64,000 bases of DNA from Choristoneura fumiferana (taxonomy: Eukaryota; Arthropoda; Insecta; Lepidoptera; Tortricidae). The notes under the pieces were generated by a model, which ran no database searches, was not told the DNA's origin, and saw only the letters and a list, made by a program, of their open reading frames with translations. A program made the translations under genes and the position numbers. Positions 1-10,898 of this stretch are shown here, piece after piece. The DNA lies in contig NC_133477.1 in NCBI RefSeq assembly GCF_025370935.1, positions 20,691,881-20,755,880 of the forward strand, in the 5' to 3' direction. Numbering within the stretch: the first letter of the stretch is position 1; each line of letters starts with the position of its first letter.

Positions 1-61
1 AACTAACAAACATACTTATAAACTTCGCATTTCTAATATCAATAAATAAATTTATCTTAAA

Positions 62-345
62 TGTATACTTAACACGAACACCGACATAGCCAGAAGAATT
101 GCGAAACTAAAGGGCAGTGGGCGGGCACATTGCTCGCAGGACTCATGCCGATGGGGTCAGAAGGTTCTCGAATGGCGTCCGCGGACCGGGAGACGAGCTG
201 TCGGTAGGCCTCCAACAAGGTGGAGCGACGACTTGGTTAAGATCGCGGTGGATGCGGAAAGCACAAGACCGGCCTGAGTGGAGAGCCTTGGGGGAGGCCT
301 ATGTCCAGCAGTGGACGTCTTTCGGCTGACATGATGATGATGATG
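62..345 (+). mobile_element. 5'-truncated LINE, C-terminal reverse-transcriptase ORF remnant and tail
   Basis: Frameshifted translation gives DIARRIAKLK, then WAGHIARRTHADG, then a run matching GRPPTRWSDDLVK, then QDRPEWRALGEAYVQQWTSFG, then a stop and an (ATG)n tail at 330-348. This is the typical end of a lepidopteran non-LTR retrotransposon ORF2. At least two frameshifts show it is dead. Confidence 0.8.
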
Positions 346-394
346 ATGTATACTTAATTGGTCGTATTTTTGTTGATTTTATTTAATACCGGAT

Positions 395-520
395 TCAAAG
401 TGGGAGGCCTGCCAACGTCGTCTTCCGGTCGGTGGTCGCCACTCGAGAACTTTTCTCCCCCAACGGTTGTCCTTCGAGCGATGTGGCCCGTCCACACTCC
501 AGCTACAATATTGGCTTGAC
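395..520 (-). mobile_element. Inverted fragment of the same LINE family
   Basis: The minus strand reads WTGHIARRTTVGGEKFSSG and then EDDVGRPPTLN, homologous to the fragment at 62-345 but facing it. It ends abruptly within the conserved segment. Confidence 0.65.
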
Positions 521-554
521 ATCTAGGTGCAGGTGGTAGGACCTTGTGCAAGGT

Positions 555-790
555 CCGTCTAGATTACTACCACTATCTTGCTCGCTAATCCTGCCGTGAA
601 GCAGCAGTGCTTGCACTATTGTGTTTTGGCGTGGAGAGTAAGATAGCCGGTGAAATTACTGGCACTTGAGGTATCCCATGTTAGGCCTCTAGGTTGGCAA
701 GGTGTTGCAGATGTTTATGGGCGGTGGTGATCTCTTACCATCAGGAGACCTACTTGCTCGTTGGCCATCCAGTAGAATAAAAAAAAAGGT
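555..790 (+). mobile_element. LINE 3' UTR tail
   Basis: The segment contains GGGCGGTGGTGATCTCTTAC, ACCATCAGGAGACC and a GCTCGTTGGCCATCCAGTAG core, and ends in AATAAAAAAAA. I recognise this as a common 3' tail of lepidopteran non-LTR elements. No coding portion remains. Confidence 0.65.
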
Positions 791-793
791 ACC

Positions 794-1110
794 TTATAGC
801 ACTAGACTGGCTGTTTGGAACAAAACGCGCGGCGCATCAATCATCAATATTATTTTGACACAACCCCTGTCACGGGTCAACAAACTATAGTGAAAGGTTC
901 ACAAATCTGCGCTGTGTACAAATTTTTTGCGCCGTTTTGACGTAAAGCCGAGTTTAGACTTGCAAGAAAAATCGTGCAAGTTGCATTGCATTGCGGCGCT
1001 CGATCAACCACTACAAACTCGTTGGCTTTACGGCCTCGCAATGTAATGCAACTTGCACGATTTTTCTTGAAAGTCTAAACTCGGCTTAAGAAACATGCAG
1101 TCTATACACA
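794..1110 (+). repeat. Interspersed repeat copy 1, split by a MITE
   Basis: Bases 805-945 and 1090-1107 match 13345-13500: both share CTGTTTGGAACAAAACGCGC, GGCGCATCAATCATCAAT, ACACAACCCCTGTCACGG and AAACATGCAGTCTATAC. The match is interrupted here by the 141-bp element at 946-1086. Confidence 0.85.
943..1089. mobile_element. Palindromic MITE with TAA target duplication (Harbinger-like)
   Basis: The element (946-1086, 141 bp) begins AGCCGAGTTTAGAC and ends GTCTAAACTCGGCT, with long inverted arms (TCGTGCAAGTTGCATTGCAT). TAA flanks both ends (943-945, 1087-1089). The paralogous repeat at 13.4 kb lacks it, giving the empty site. A 3-bp TWA duplication is typical of PIF/Harbinger elements. Confidence 0.88.
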
Positions 1111-1163
1111 GATGTCGATAGATATTGGCATGAGTAGATACAGGGTGATGATGGCAGACTGAC

Positions 1164-4100
1164 CGGAGACGATGGACTTGCCGTCGCCGCTGAACAGCAC
1201 GGCGGAGCACGTGAAGTTGGGCACGGTCACCCGCAGCAGCTCCTGGCACGTGGCCACGCACCACACGCGCACGTCGCCCGCGCCCGCCGTCGCGAACACG
1301 CCCGACATGCCTCTAAGGCGCATGACAACATATGCGGATATTATCATTCATCTGTGTACCAGTTCTAATTATTATTTTGAATTCGCCGTTTAGTGTAGCG
1401 TGAGGTTCCAAATCTCGCAAATAGTTTTTGCGGTTGCTACGCCGGTTTTTGCAAGAAAACTTCGTGAATTTTTTGCATTCTAAAAATTAAGCACATGCGT
1501 CTACGGGGCAATGAATGGCAGACATTGGAAACCGATGACTTGCCGACGGGACTGAACACACTGCGGAGCTGGAACTTGGGCACGGTACCGCAGGAGCACA
1601 CTCACGCCCGCGCCCGCACGTCGCGCCCGCCATCGCGAAAGGCGCACGACAACAGTGCGGCCATTATGCGGACATCTGTGTACCAGTCTAATTACCGTTC
1701 CGTTTTTGTTCGTGCAGTGACAAATAGTCACTACTTTGAAAAAATCTCGTATCTAAAATCAATATGTCAACAAATTTGAACCTTGACTTAATGTTCATAA
1801 GGTCCACTCAGAAAAATTATCTACTTTGAGATACGAGTTTTTTTTAAAGTACCTAGTGACGAAATATATCAGACATTCTCATTTATCTGTGTACCAGTCT
1901 AATTTAATTACCGTTCCGTTTTCATTCGCGTTAGTGCCTTGAGTCCTTGAGTCCTTGAGTGCAAAGATTAATGAGAGTGGCCGCCATATTTTTTCCAGAT
2001 CTTTGCCTAATTACCGTGTCACTTTTGCAGGAAAATAAGTGAAACGGTAATTAGATGGGTGCACAGATGAATGACGATTGTAAACCAGCGTCCCAACACG
2101 GCTGACATGACATTGCTTGTTGCCATCCATCGAAGTACGTAACACCAATTTTGAACATTTTTAGGCTCCCCCCCTGTCTCCTATTTTACTATGAAAATCG
2201 CAATTATCGCGTATTTTGTACCTGTATCAAAAATCACACTAGCGTGTTGATGTGTGGTTTTACAACCGTCTCGAACAGGCTTTAACATCCTTGTTTACCA
2301 CAAGACCCACCCGAGGGGTATCAGAGGTCCCGCTCCGGGAATGCTGTCCCAGGAAGATGGTTCCATGTTTTGTCGTGCGTGGAGCAAAGCTTCACTTAAA
2401 GCGGACGGGTGCTAGATTGCCAACCATCAAATATAATATACCCTATGTCACTCCGACAGTTATGACGAATCTATGACACCTCGCATGTTAAAATCCATCC
2501 AGCAGACTGCAGAGAGGATCAAGAAATACGCTTATTCTGAATGGGGCCCAATTTATACTACCTATTCGATGTTTTATTTAAATTATTATTTCTTCCTAAT
2601 GTGTTTTTCTGTATATCAAATATGTGTCAATAAATCTCTCTCTCTCTCTTTTAATAGATACGCTCGGAAAACATAGCCCTCCTTCGGGCAGTCAGGTAAA
2701 AATATAATTACGTTAATCTTACGGCTGTACAGGGTTAATTCCTTTGCCTTTCCCTAAAGAGATCAAAATTAAAAAGTCTCACCTCGGGAACGCGATGTCG
2801 TTGATGGCGCAGCGATGGCACGTGACGCATAACAGCGGCAGGAACGTGACCATGTCGATGGCGTATATCTCGCTGTTCCTTGTCCCTGCGAGCAGGAGAC
2901 GCTTGTCTCCGCGGAGCCCCGGCGCCTCCATCAGCTCGAGGGACGTAATGCAGCCGAGTAGCTTGGTTGTTTTCAACTATAACCATATAATATAAGCTAG
3001 TTGATAAAGTAGCATCAATACGAACTTATCCGACAAAATACGACGGCAAAACATTATTCACTATATTTGTACCGATTTCATTCAAATTTCTTTATTTATC
3101 CATAGTAATGTTATAAATGCGAAAGTGCATTTGTATGTTTGTCCGTCTTTCACGTCGTAACGGAGCGACGGATCGACGTGATTTTTGACATAAAGATAGT
3201 TTATGTGCCAGATAATGACATAGGCTACTTTTTATCCCGGAAAAATGCACAGTTGCCGAGGGAACGGCGCGCGATAGCCGAATTCCACGCGGGCGAAGCC
3301 GCGGGCAAAAGCTAGTGTTTTCTAATATTATGTTGAAGTTTCTTGCGTAAAAAAAGTAAGAGTTGAAATAAGAACATCTAAGAAAACTTAACGACTGTAT
3401 AAACTTTTTTTAATGTAGGTAACCTTATATAGGTATAGTCATTCACGATGACTAGCGTGCCGTGGTTCTTATTACAATGTCATTAATGTCTAATTTTGAA
3501 AAAAATCCGCGTCTTCGTCTTCTAGGTATAGCGCGTTAAATTACAACCACTTCTTAGATATAATTTGGCGCGAATTTTTTTGCAACTGTAATTAAAATAC
3601 ACGATGTAATTTGTGCGAATTCCTACTAGATTTTTTACGCTAAGTTATGAGTCGAAGTCTTTTGTTAAAGACGAAATCAACTCACCGCTTTAAAGAACGG
3701 CATGTTAGGGTCCAGCAGCCGACCCTTGGGGAACTCGCCCTTCCAGTTGATCTCGTCCAGGACGTCCACGGTGCCATCCCCCGCACCGATCAGCAGGCAG
3801 CCGTCCGACATTATCAGGATAGACTCTATGCCTGCGAATAAAAAAAAAACATGCTTGCATTTCAGTTAACCTAAAAAAGTCGTGGTAGAAATTTTCCATG
3901 AGCTTTTTGGTGAAGGAAAACAGTCGTACACCAGCAAAGCAGTTTAATGATAAGATAAATGAAGTCCCCAATAAGCACGGGCTCGCGTGGGAACATGTCC
4001 AAATATTCTGATACTCAAAGGAGGCCTGTGTCAAGTAGTGCAAGAGCAATCCGCGCTTTCTTGACCAATGTCTACCGTCTACCAGTAGCTCCAGTTAACA

Positions 4101-7100
4101 ACTCAGGATTACCATCAGATCGCCTGAACTTTCACCACTCGCCCACCTCTCTCATTCGTCTTTTGCTCCCTCGCTTCTTTTCATCCTGCTCTGGAACCGA
4201 TTCAGCACCGACCTTGTCTGTAGCACTTTGACTCTGGCCGCTTGCCCTTCTTCCAGGGGCCGCACTTGGCAGCCGATGAGCGCCGGTTTACGTGCGTTAC
4301 CTAACCCCGCTGCCTCTAGTCCCAGTTAGCACCGACCTTGGCTGTAGCACTGCGACTCTGGCCGCTTGCCCTTCTTCCAGGGGCCGCACTTGGCGAGGCA
4401 GCCGATGAGTGTCGGCTTGCAGTGCGCCACCGACGCCACTGGGTCAGACGGGTAGTTGATGGAGAACTTTATCATGTCGCCCGTGCTGGAATAAATTAAT
4501 TGTGGTTAATTTTTAACGGCCTTAATTTAAAACTGATTTGGAAAAATCTTTATTAGTTTGGGAGAGCGTATTGCCTTAAATTTGAAGAAAAAGGACCATC
4601 CGTAAATCCGTAAGGAATTTAACTGTTCTTTGAAGAAGAAGAAGCTTTTTTTTTGTTAAAATGACAAGATTATTCAAATTTGAGATGGAAGCAAAGCCTT
4701 TCTTGAATAACCAGCCAACGCCAAGTGCGAGTCGATTAGAACACGATGCGTTTTAGTTTAGTCTCTACACCATAAAGGTTCAGTTGAGGATAGGATTGTT
4801 ACAGAAAAAGGACAGATGGCAAAAAGTGACTTCAATTTAGTTGTTTCTTCAAAAACCACACCCTTGTTCTAAAAAGCAAGAGACGGCGCTAGCGTGGACA
4901 CCTGGAATGTTCTTGTTTTTTTGCTCATTTAAAACTCGTCATCTAATGTGTAGTGTGCCGGCATGGAGCCTCGCAAAATTTATCTTTATCAAAATTTGTG
5001 TCCTGTGCCGTCACTGACTCTATCTAAGACCATTTATTTAGTGACCAGGTAGTGTAGCTCGGGTGACACTCTTTCCCGGCCCGGATAACACCGACATGGA
5101 AATACCGGCCCCGTTTTTTGTGTACACGCCCATAGAAACTGACAGGAGCTTCTATGGGCGTGTACACGAAAAACAGGGTCAGTATTTCCATGTCGGTGTT
5201 ATCCGGGCCGGGAAAGAGTGTCACCCATGTAGCACCATAAGCCCCCGCCGCCTACTTGAAGTACTCACGTGGTGCCGGCGATGCCCCAGGCGTCGTCTTT
5301 GCTGACGGCGATGCAGCGCACACTCCGGCGCAGCTTGCCGAGCGACACGTCCACCACGTCCAGGGCTTTGCTCTCCGCGCGGACGTTCCACACGCGCAGA
5401 TTGGCTGGAACACAATGAACATTTAATACAACACATAGGTACATATAGGTTCTGGAGCATTTTAAAAAGTAAAAAAAAAAAAAATGCAAACGCTTCTTGT
5501 GGACTTGCATTAAATTGTTATCCTAACTATTAGTCGATTCTGATTGAACAAAATAACCCTACCGTGAAAATAAGCTTCAGTATAAAAGCATATTATTATT
5601 GGAGACTAAGGAAATTTTGCGGCCCCCCCCCCCTAAAAATTGTATGTTCTACAATATATGCCCCGTTTACCTATGAAGCAGGATCCCTTGCGGGTGTTTG
5701 CCCTACACACTACATATACCTTGTGTTTCATGTAGGTGTCTTTGTGTAGTGTGTATGACAAAACAAGCGCGGGCGATCTGACCTAAATAATCTGACTTGC
5801 CCCTACCCTAGGCCAGAAGCTGGGTACGCCCCTGGTTACCTGTGTTGTTGTACACTCACAGTCTCCGCCGGTAACGAACGAGTTGACCCTCAGCGTGAGC
5901 GCGCAGAGCGTGACGGCGTCCCCAGTGGTGAGGCGGGCGGCGGCGGCGGTGCCGGTGGCGGCGCCCTTCACGCAGTCCCAGAGCACCACGCAGCCGTCGT
6001 CCCGCCCGCCCAGCGATATCATGTAGCGCTCATCAGCTGAGAAGGTCAGGGCTTCCACTCGGACCTGGAGAGTTGCCATGTCTCAGAATCTGTCCCGACT
6101 CCCAGCCCCGGATCTACGATTTTTTCGAGCCGGGGCAAAACCTTGATGGCGTCCTTCAGTGTTTGAGAAAACCTGTTAAAACTGCCAGTGAGTAGCATTT
6201 TTCTTCTTTTCTTCTTCATTTCTTGTCCCAAGGATTTGGTGCCCCCATGAAACTGCCACCCGGGGCAAGTGCCCCGCGTTTGCCCCCCTTAGATCCGGGT
6301 GCCGACTCCTGAGACTTCAGGGGGGCTACTACGAAAATCGTATCGTACCGTCCCTCTCACTCTCGTATCAAATAAATTTAGCGTAAGCGGGGCGGCAAGA
6401 TACGAAGCTCGAATTTTGCACTTCGTAGTAGGTATGTTCATGATTTTAACTCCCTGACTTCATTGCGGCCGGTTATGGCTGCGTTTCTAACAGTCTAACA
6501 GATATGTACGAGGATGTGTTGGAGATTAATAATATTACGCCGAAAAGACAGAGAACCGTTTACCTGAATACTTCCTTCCTCCCTGCCCACCATACCTATA
6601 CGTGGTGTCCACCAGCGGTTATTTCTCCATTGATTGATAATTTTTATAAATGGTACATATTGTGATGCCATCTTTGTTTATTCGGAGAAAACAAACAGAG
6701 ACGGCATCACACTTTAACTTGTCAACACTTACCTTATGCAGCTCATGCGTCCCAAGCATAATCTTCTTCTTAAAATCCCACACTATCGCCGAAGCTTTGA
6801 ACCCGATATGATTGATCTGTCCTGAGCCGATGTAAGTCCCCAGCGGGGACACGGCGACACTAGACACGCTGTTTGTGTGGCCACTAAGGAACGCCATCTG
6901 TTTCGTCTTCCAGTGCTGGATGCAGACCTTGTTACCCATCGGGTAGACTATGTGCTCCCCGTTTGGGTGGACCTTGAGGCCGCGGATTGCAGAACCTGAG
7001 CGGAAAAGAACAGAATTATTATTATTTTTAGTTTTTATCTAACAGCTGGCAAACGAGAAGGCGCATCACGATGGTAAGTGTTAACCGCCGCCCATGGACA

Positions 7101-8798
7101 CCTACACAGCATTATTAGGGCGATACACTCGCCTTTTGAAGGTACCCAAATCATAGCTAGATGGAAAAACCCCAGCAGCGAGACCATTCCATATTTTGCA
7201 CGTGTGAGGTAGAAACGAACATTTAAACCGCACAGTGGAAGAGCACTAATCATCGAGAGGGTGCAGGTGAAAACCACCCTTATGCCGAGTGCTACGGTGA
7301 TGGAACTTAGCAGCTGGGATGAGATTGAAGAGTTCGTCGCAACACCCCATTGTAGATCCTATAAAAACGCAGAGCACAAGTCTCTGCGTAGGGCCAAAGG
7401 ACCAAGTTTCCCAGAAAGTATTGGATCGCCGATAATACGAGCTGCCCTACGCTGCAGTCGATCAAGTGGAAGCAGCTGATACTGAGGGGCTCCAGCCCAA
7501 AGGTGAGAGCAATACTCGAAGTGAGGACGAACCTGAGCCTTGTAGAGCTCAATTAGGTCCAGAACAGAATCCATTTTTCCAGCGGCAGCGCGGGACCTAA
7601 ATTTGGCGTGATCAAGGTAAATGTTTAGAGTCCCTAACATGATGGCACACCACACATTAGATGACGGATTTTTAAATAAGCAAAAAATGAGAAACTTCCG
7701 AGGCGCGAGACCCTTTGGCCCACGTCGCCTACGCCTCCTCTGCATTTTACCAGTTTGAAATTTCTGGTGTGTTATGAGGTAAGTATACAGCGCTGTAACT
7801 AGAGCGGTACCCAGATGTGCCCCGGAACAGGGCGTAGCAATGACCAGCAGGGCTTCTACTAACTAAACTCGAAGTTCGTATCGTACCGTCCCTCTCGCTC
7901 TAAATAGTATAAAATTCAGAGGGACCGCACGACACGAACATCAATTAGTTTCGAGTTTCGTAGTAGCCCCAGACCAGAACAGAATTTCGTACGCAGTGCA
8001 TAACGCCGCGCGGTCTCTGACCTACCAATTGTTCTGATTCTTTTCTATTGAACAGAATACAAACAGCCCGATGGCATGCTATTGCGAGAGAGAGGCTACA
8101 ATATATCTCTTTCCAGGCCCACCCTGGGGACCGAAGTCTGAAGGAAGAGCGTCAGTTGTATATATTCGTCCGAGTTGAAAAACTTCGATGGCGCGATGTA
8201 GGATTTGGAGTTTCTATATTTGCTCACTAGATGGCGCCGCGCTAGGAGTAGCCGCTCTACTACGAATCTGCAGGGCTACTGCGACATTCGAAATTCTTAT
8301 CGTACCGTCCCTCTCACTGTCGTATAAAATAAAACTAGCAACAGCGGGACGGTACGATACGAACTTCGATTTTCAGTGGCAGTCAATTTTTTTATGCCCG
8401 CGCTTGTTCTATCATACACACACTACATGAACTGAACATGAAGACACCTAAAGTATGTCTATGTAGTATGTAGGGAAAACGTACTATTTTCAGGACGGGC
8501 GTCCGCCCTCCCCTGCCCCCCCCCCCTCCTCCCACCGCCTGGGTACGGGTATGACTGTTACCTAGCCATCCTTGAAAATTGACAAAAGTTTTCACAGAAC
8601 TAGCAATAGGTAGGTTGATTTAATAACTGAGACTAGTCAAAGATCTCTCTTCCTCAGATCACAGAGCGACTTATTTAGACTTATAGCTAAGATATACACT
8701 TTTTAAAAAACAAGAAAATTATCACAACAAAAAAATTAAACCACTAACTTACCATCAAATCCGATGATAGCATAAGCTTCCAAATTCTTAACATCCAT
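1164..8798 (-). CDS. CFAP52: CFAP52 (WDR16) ciliary WD40-repeat protein, first 8 coding exons, 3' part outside window
   Basis: Coding exons in transcript order are 8798-8753, 6995-6733, 6064-5860, 5404-5269, 4485-4337, 3831-3686, 2976-2783 and 1312-1164. All junctions are GT-AG and the phases join without a break, giving about 429 residues. The start is MDVKNLEAYAIIGFDG, the first ATG of the reading frame. WD40 features are visible: GHTNSVSSVAVSPLG, ASGQ-like IGSGQ, AIVWDFKK, SLGGRDDG, VVLWD, NLRVWNV, GTTTGDM, and FATAGAGDVRVW followed by ELLRVTVPNFTC. This order matches vertebrate CFAP52 block by block as I recall it (GHxNNVS, SGQ, WDFK, SLGG-DDG, GTTTGDI, FATxxxxDIRVW, ELLRITVPNMTC). The family is about 620 residues, so roughly 190 C-terminal residues should lie left of position 1. 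CFAP52 is a microtubule inner protein of ciliary and sperm-flagellar doublets; in insects expression in testis and sensory cilia is expected. That role is family knowledge, not read from this DNA. Confidence 0.93.
1510..1660 (-). pseudogene. Decayed tandem copy of CFAP52 exon 8
   Basis: Within intron 7 this segment repeats exon 8 (1164-1312) in the same orientation. Both contain GACTTGCCG/GGACTTGCCG, CTGAACA, TTGGGCACGGT, the GCCCGCGCCCG stretch and GCGCATGACAACA/GCGCACGACAACA. The similarity runs into the flanking intron, where TCTGTGTACCAGT-CTAATTA is shared. One frame reads RTVPKF...VFSPVGKSSV, recognisable against RVTVPNF...LFSGDGKSIV of the live exon. It carries frameshifting gaps, so it is not a usable alternative exon. 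Confidence 0.72.
1880..2073. mobile_element. MITE with about 40-bp inverted ends
   Basis: The left end CATTTATCTGTGTACCAGTC mirrors the right end, whose reverse complement reads CATTCATCTGTGCACCCATC, and both continue with CTAATTACCGTT. Partial copies of the left end also follow exon 8 and its decayed copy (1346 and 1670). Confidence 0.6.
2440..2710 (+). repeat. Interspersed repeat tail, copy 1
   Basis: The blocks TATGACGAATCTATGACACC and TACGCTCGGAAAACATAGCC, followed by CTCCTTCGGGCAGTCAGGT, recur in diverged form at 25370-25620. The end, 'GGGCAGT-GGGTAAAAA', resembles common lepidopteran LINE 3' tails. A (TC)n run lies at 2636-2649. Confidence 0.5.
3105..3315 (+). mobile_element. Helitron-like non-autonomous element (CTAG 3' end)
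   Basis: It starts near TTATAAATGCGAAAGTGC, contains TTTGTCCGTCTTTCACGTCG, and ends with the hairpin-forming GCGGGCGAAGCCGCGGGC, then AAAAG and CTAG. This agrees with the CTRR terminus and 3' hairpin of Helitrons. It lies in CFAP52 intron 6 and is near-identical to the copy at 60.5-60.7 kb. Confidence 0.75.
4204..4290 (-). pseudogene. Partial tandem copy of CFAP52 exon 5 (3' half and donor site)
   Basis: This intron 5 segment repeats about 64 bp of exon 5 and its donor (4330-4396) with roughly three mismatches over the first 64 bases. It then has a 5-base deletion and diverges through 4290. The copy keeps the Lys/Gly-rich coding stretch and the donor region but lacks the exon's 5' half and acceptor. 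The deletion shifts the frame. It is much younger than the exon 8 copy. Confidence 0.82.
5061..5226. mobile_element. Near-perfect palindromic MITE in CFAP52 intron 4
   Basis: It begins GGGTGACACTCTTTCCCGGC and ends with the reverse complement. The arms are about 75 bp and almost identical (ACACCGACATGGAAATA, TGTACACGCCCATAGAA) around a loop of about 10 bases, so the transcribed intron can fold into a long hairpin. Confidence 0.85.
6323..6432. mobile_element. MITE family A, copy 1 (GGCTACTACGAA palindrome)
   Basis: Ends GGGGCTACTACGAAAATCG and CTTCGTAGTAGG are inverted. The interior holds the family block ATCGTACCGTCCCTCTCACT. It sits in CFAP52 intron 2. Confidence 0.75.
7045..7745 (-). mobile_element. 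LINE ORF2 fragment (Jockey/CR1-type C-terminal domain) in CFAP52 intron 1
   Basis: The minus strand encodes LDLIELYKAQVRPHFEYCSH, LWAGAPQYQLLPLDRLQRRA and ARIIGDPILSGKLGPLALRR, then FYRIYNG, and in shifted frames FHLHPL, STVRF and GCRCPWAAVN-type segments. This is the conserved region after the reverse transcriptase in Jockey-clade elements. Several frameshifts make it inactive. It is in the same orientation as the host gene. Confidence 0.88.
7849..7969. mobile_element. MITE family A, copy 2
   Basis: Inverted ends CAGGGCTTCTACTAACTAAA and TTTCGTAGTAGCCCC, with the family interior ATCGTACCGTCCCTCTCGCT. Confidence 0.75.
8271..8374. mobile_element. MITE family A, copy 3
   Basis: Starts CAGGGCTACTGCGACATTCG; the interior TATCGTACCGTCCCTCTCAC and GGGACGGTACGATACGAAC match the family. 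The right end is decayed (CAGTGGCAG). Confidence 0.7.
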
Positions 8799-10249
8799 CT
8801 CAGTCACTAAATCAATTCAGTCTTTTATTTTATACTGTAAAACAAAAATCTAAGTACTAAAAGTTACTGCCACAAAAATAATGTTTGTTACTTATGACAG
8901 TAGTATTATTTTGTTTGATGGTTGCTAGGATACTGATGATGGATACCATAGATACAAAGATGTAACAAGTGGGGCATAAGCACATTTGTTTCTTTTTCAT
9001 TCTAAATATACTTTATCTCTGTCGCACAAACAGGTATTTTTTTTTACTGTGCTGTGGTGCATAATATTAGTGTCTTCTTAAAATGGCAAAAAGTACACTA
9101 TACATTTTTGACACCTATTATAAAACATTTTTATAGTTTAGTTATTAGTTTGTTTTACTTTTATTCATATTTTTAAATTAGTCTAATTTTAATGTATTTT
9201 TATGTGTATCCAATATGACAGTAAATAGATACAATGAGTCAAAAACATGAAGAATCAGTAAAATGCAACACAAGTGCGCTCATACAAATAATTATAAACA
9301 TTTTTATCAAATAAAATTTAAATATGTATTCCTCAACTCTCAAAATTTAATTTATTATGAGTTTACATACATAAAAAAGAACTAACTTAAGATAGCTTAA
9401 CTAACTGTAACAATGAAAATAAATGATTGATTGATCTTTTTATGCAAAGTATGCCATTTCATACTGAAACAAGCAACAGCTGTGTGGACACTGATGAAAT
9501 GATGAAGGGTTTCTATTGGTTCATGAGAAATACATTTCTCGCACATCTCTGGTGGAAACAGAGACAATTTAGTCTATATTAGTCATAAGTTTATTCTATT
9601 ATACTTATTAAAATTATAAATTGATACATTTGTTTGGGGCAGATCTTTATTAAAACACAGTCACTTATTATAAGTATTTATTTTATAAAATTACACACCA
9701 CAGTAACAGTAACTAAAATTATCTACCATAGTATTTCATTATATTATATGATATTTCTAGTCCATATTCATCACAATGTTACACAATTAATCTTGATTAA
9801 AAAAAAACACAGGCATGGCCAGCAGAGGAGAAAAGAGGCTGCAGGTTTCCCTGAAATGTTGAAAATAATGTAGCTACATTAATATAGTATGTATTTTCTT
9901 TTATGGCCTATTGATAACCCTCCCCAATATTATTGGGCTATGCTCATGAAATAAGTAGCCTTCTTCGTCTTCCAATGAAATAAAGAAAGAAAGAATGCTT
10001 AGTAAAAGCATGTCCTTTCAATTTGCATATCTCCTTACTACCCTCTTCACTGCCAGAGTCATCCAGTCGGTAAAGCCAATGGAATGCCTCACACACCACG
10101 GTCATCTATACATGACCAACATTCAACTCGAAATTAATCCTTCTGCAAGTCATTTTATGATTGAAATGTGACGCTGATTAAAAATTGAGATGTTATAAAT
10201 AAAACATAAAGATTGATGTTAGGTCCAGTGTGCCCATGGCATATATCTC
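8799..10249. other. Spacer between CFAP52 start and survivin stop
   Basis: AT-rich sequence holding the CFAP52 promoter on its left and the survivin 3' UTR on its right. Minus-strand AATAAA signals (TTTATT on the plus strand) occur around 9644-9680 and could end the survivin transcript. No other gene or clear repeat was found. Confidence 0.5.
8921..8933. promoter_or_regulatory. Candidate RFX X-box upstream of CFAP52
   Basis: GTTGCTAGGATAC lies 123 bp upstream of the CFAP52 ATG. It matches the symmetric RFX site GTTGCTAGGCAAC at 11 of 13 positions. RFX factors control many ciliary genes, so the position beside a ciliary gene is suggestive. The motif is degenerate and could arise by chance. 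Confidence 0.4.
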
Positions 10250-10755
10250 TCAGAGTTTCAAACAGCTTCGTCTGACAGCCTTGGCTTTCTGGTCTATTAG
10301 GTCCTTGAAGGTATCTGCAGATTGCTTCAGCTCATTGGTCATATACTGTTTAACCACAGATAGGAATTCCGAGAACTGAAATAACAATGATTCAAAATAC
10401 TATTACTGTGCAAACCGAAAGATAATAGCATAAAATAAATCCTTATGTTGACGCTTACCAAAAGATCGTCCTCCTTTTTTCCCAGTTGTACAAACGCGCA
10501 CTTGGGCGCGTGGCTTTTGTGCTCTGCCCAGGGGTCGTCACTCGCCTCCCAGCCATCCAACTCCTTGCCACACAGGAAGCATTTGGCAGCGTCAGCGTCT
10601 TCGTCGCCTGTAGACACTGAATAAAATCCGGCTTCAGCCATGTTACGCACGTTACACTTATTCTTGTCATCAAACGGCCAATTTGTGAATGTCTTCAGCC
10701 TTTCATCGACTGAATATAATATTTTGCTTTCCACGCGCATTTCTGTCGCTTTCAT
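10250..10755 (-). CDS. BIRC5: Survivin/BIRC5-type single-BIR protein, complete, two exons
   Basis: Exon 1 is 10755-10459 (99 codons) and exon 2 is 10375-10250 (41 codons plus TGA), joined at DDLL|FSEF by a GTAAGC donor and a TTTCAG acceptor. The 140-residue product is close to human survivin (142). One BIR domain spans about residues 15-90: FTNWPF, then NMAEAGFYS, then zinc ligands C59, C62, H79 and C86 in the survivin spacing C-x2-C-x16-H-x6-C, and KCAFVQLGKKEDDL. The last 50 residues (KQYMTNELKQSADTFKDLID...KAVRR) form the charged helix that in survivin binds borealin and INCENP. There is no RING or second BIR, so it is not an IAP ubiquitin ligase. Survivin targets the chromosomal passenger complex with Aurora B to centromeres and the midzone; Drosophila deterin is the fly relative. 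The ATG at 10755 opens the frame; a second in-frame Met follows at codon 6. Confidence 0.95.
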
Positions 10756-10898
10756 TCTAATAAGTGGAAGCGTGTTACAAGGAAAACAAAGTTTCTTAGC
10801 AAGATTTACGTAGAGTAGAGAAGAGAACCGAACCGACGTTTCTTCAGCGACCGTTGATATTTTCGAAATATAAATACAAATGTCAGTGTCAGTGTCAG

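Noticed and set aside
1..1163. Search for the next CFAP52 exon
   Set aside because: No minus-strand segment matches the expected continuation; the region is LINE tails and MITEs, so the rest of the gene must lie outside the window.
1501..1731. Arg-rich open frame on the minus strand
   Set aside because: It is a shifted reading of the decayed copy of CFAP52 exon 8.
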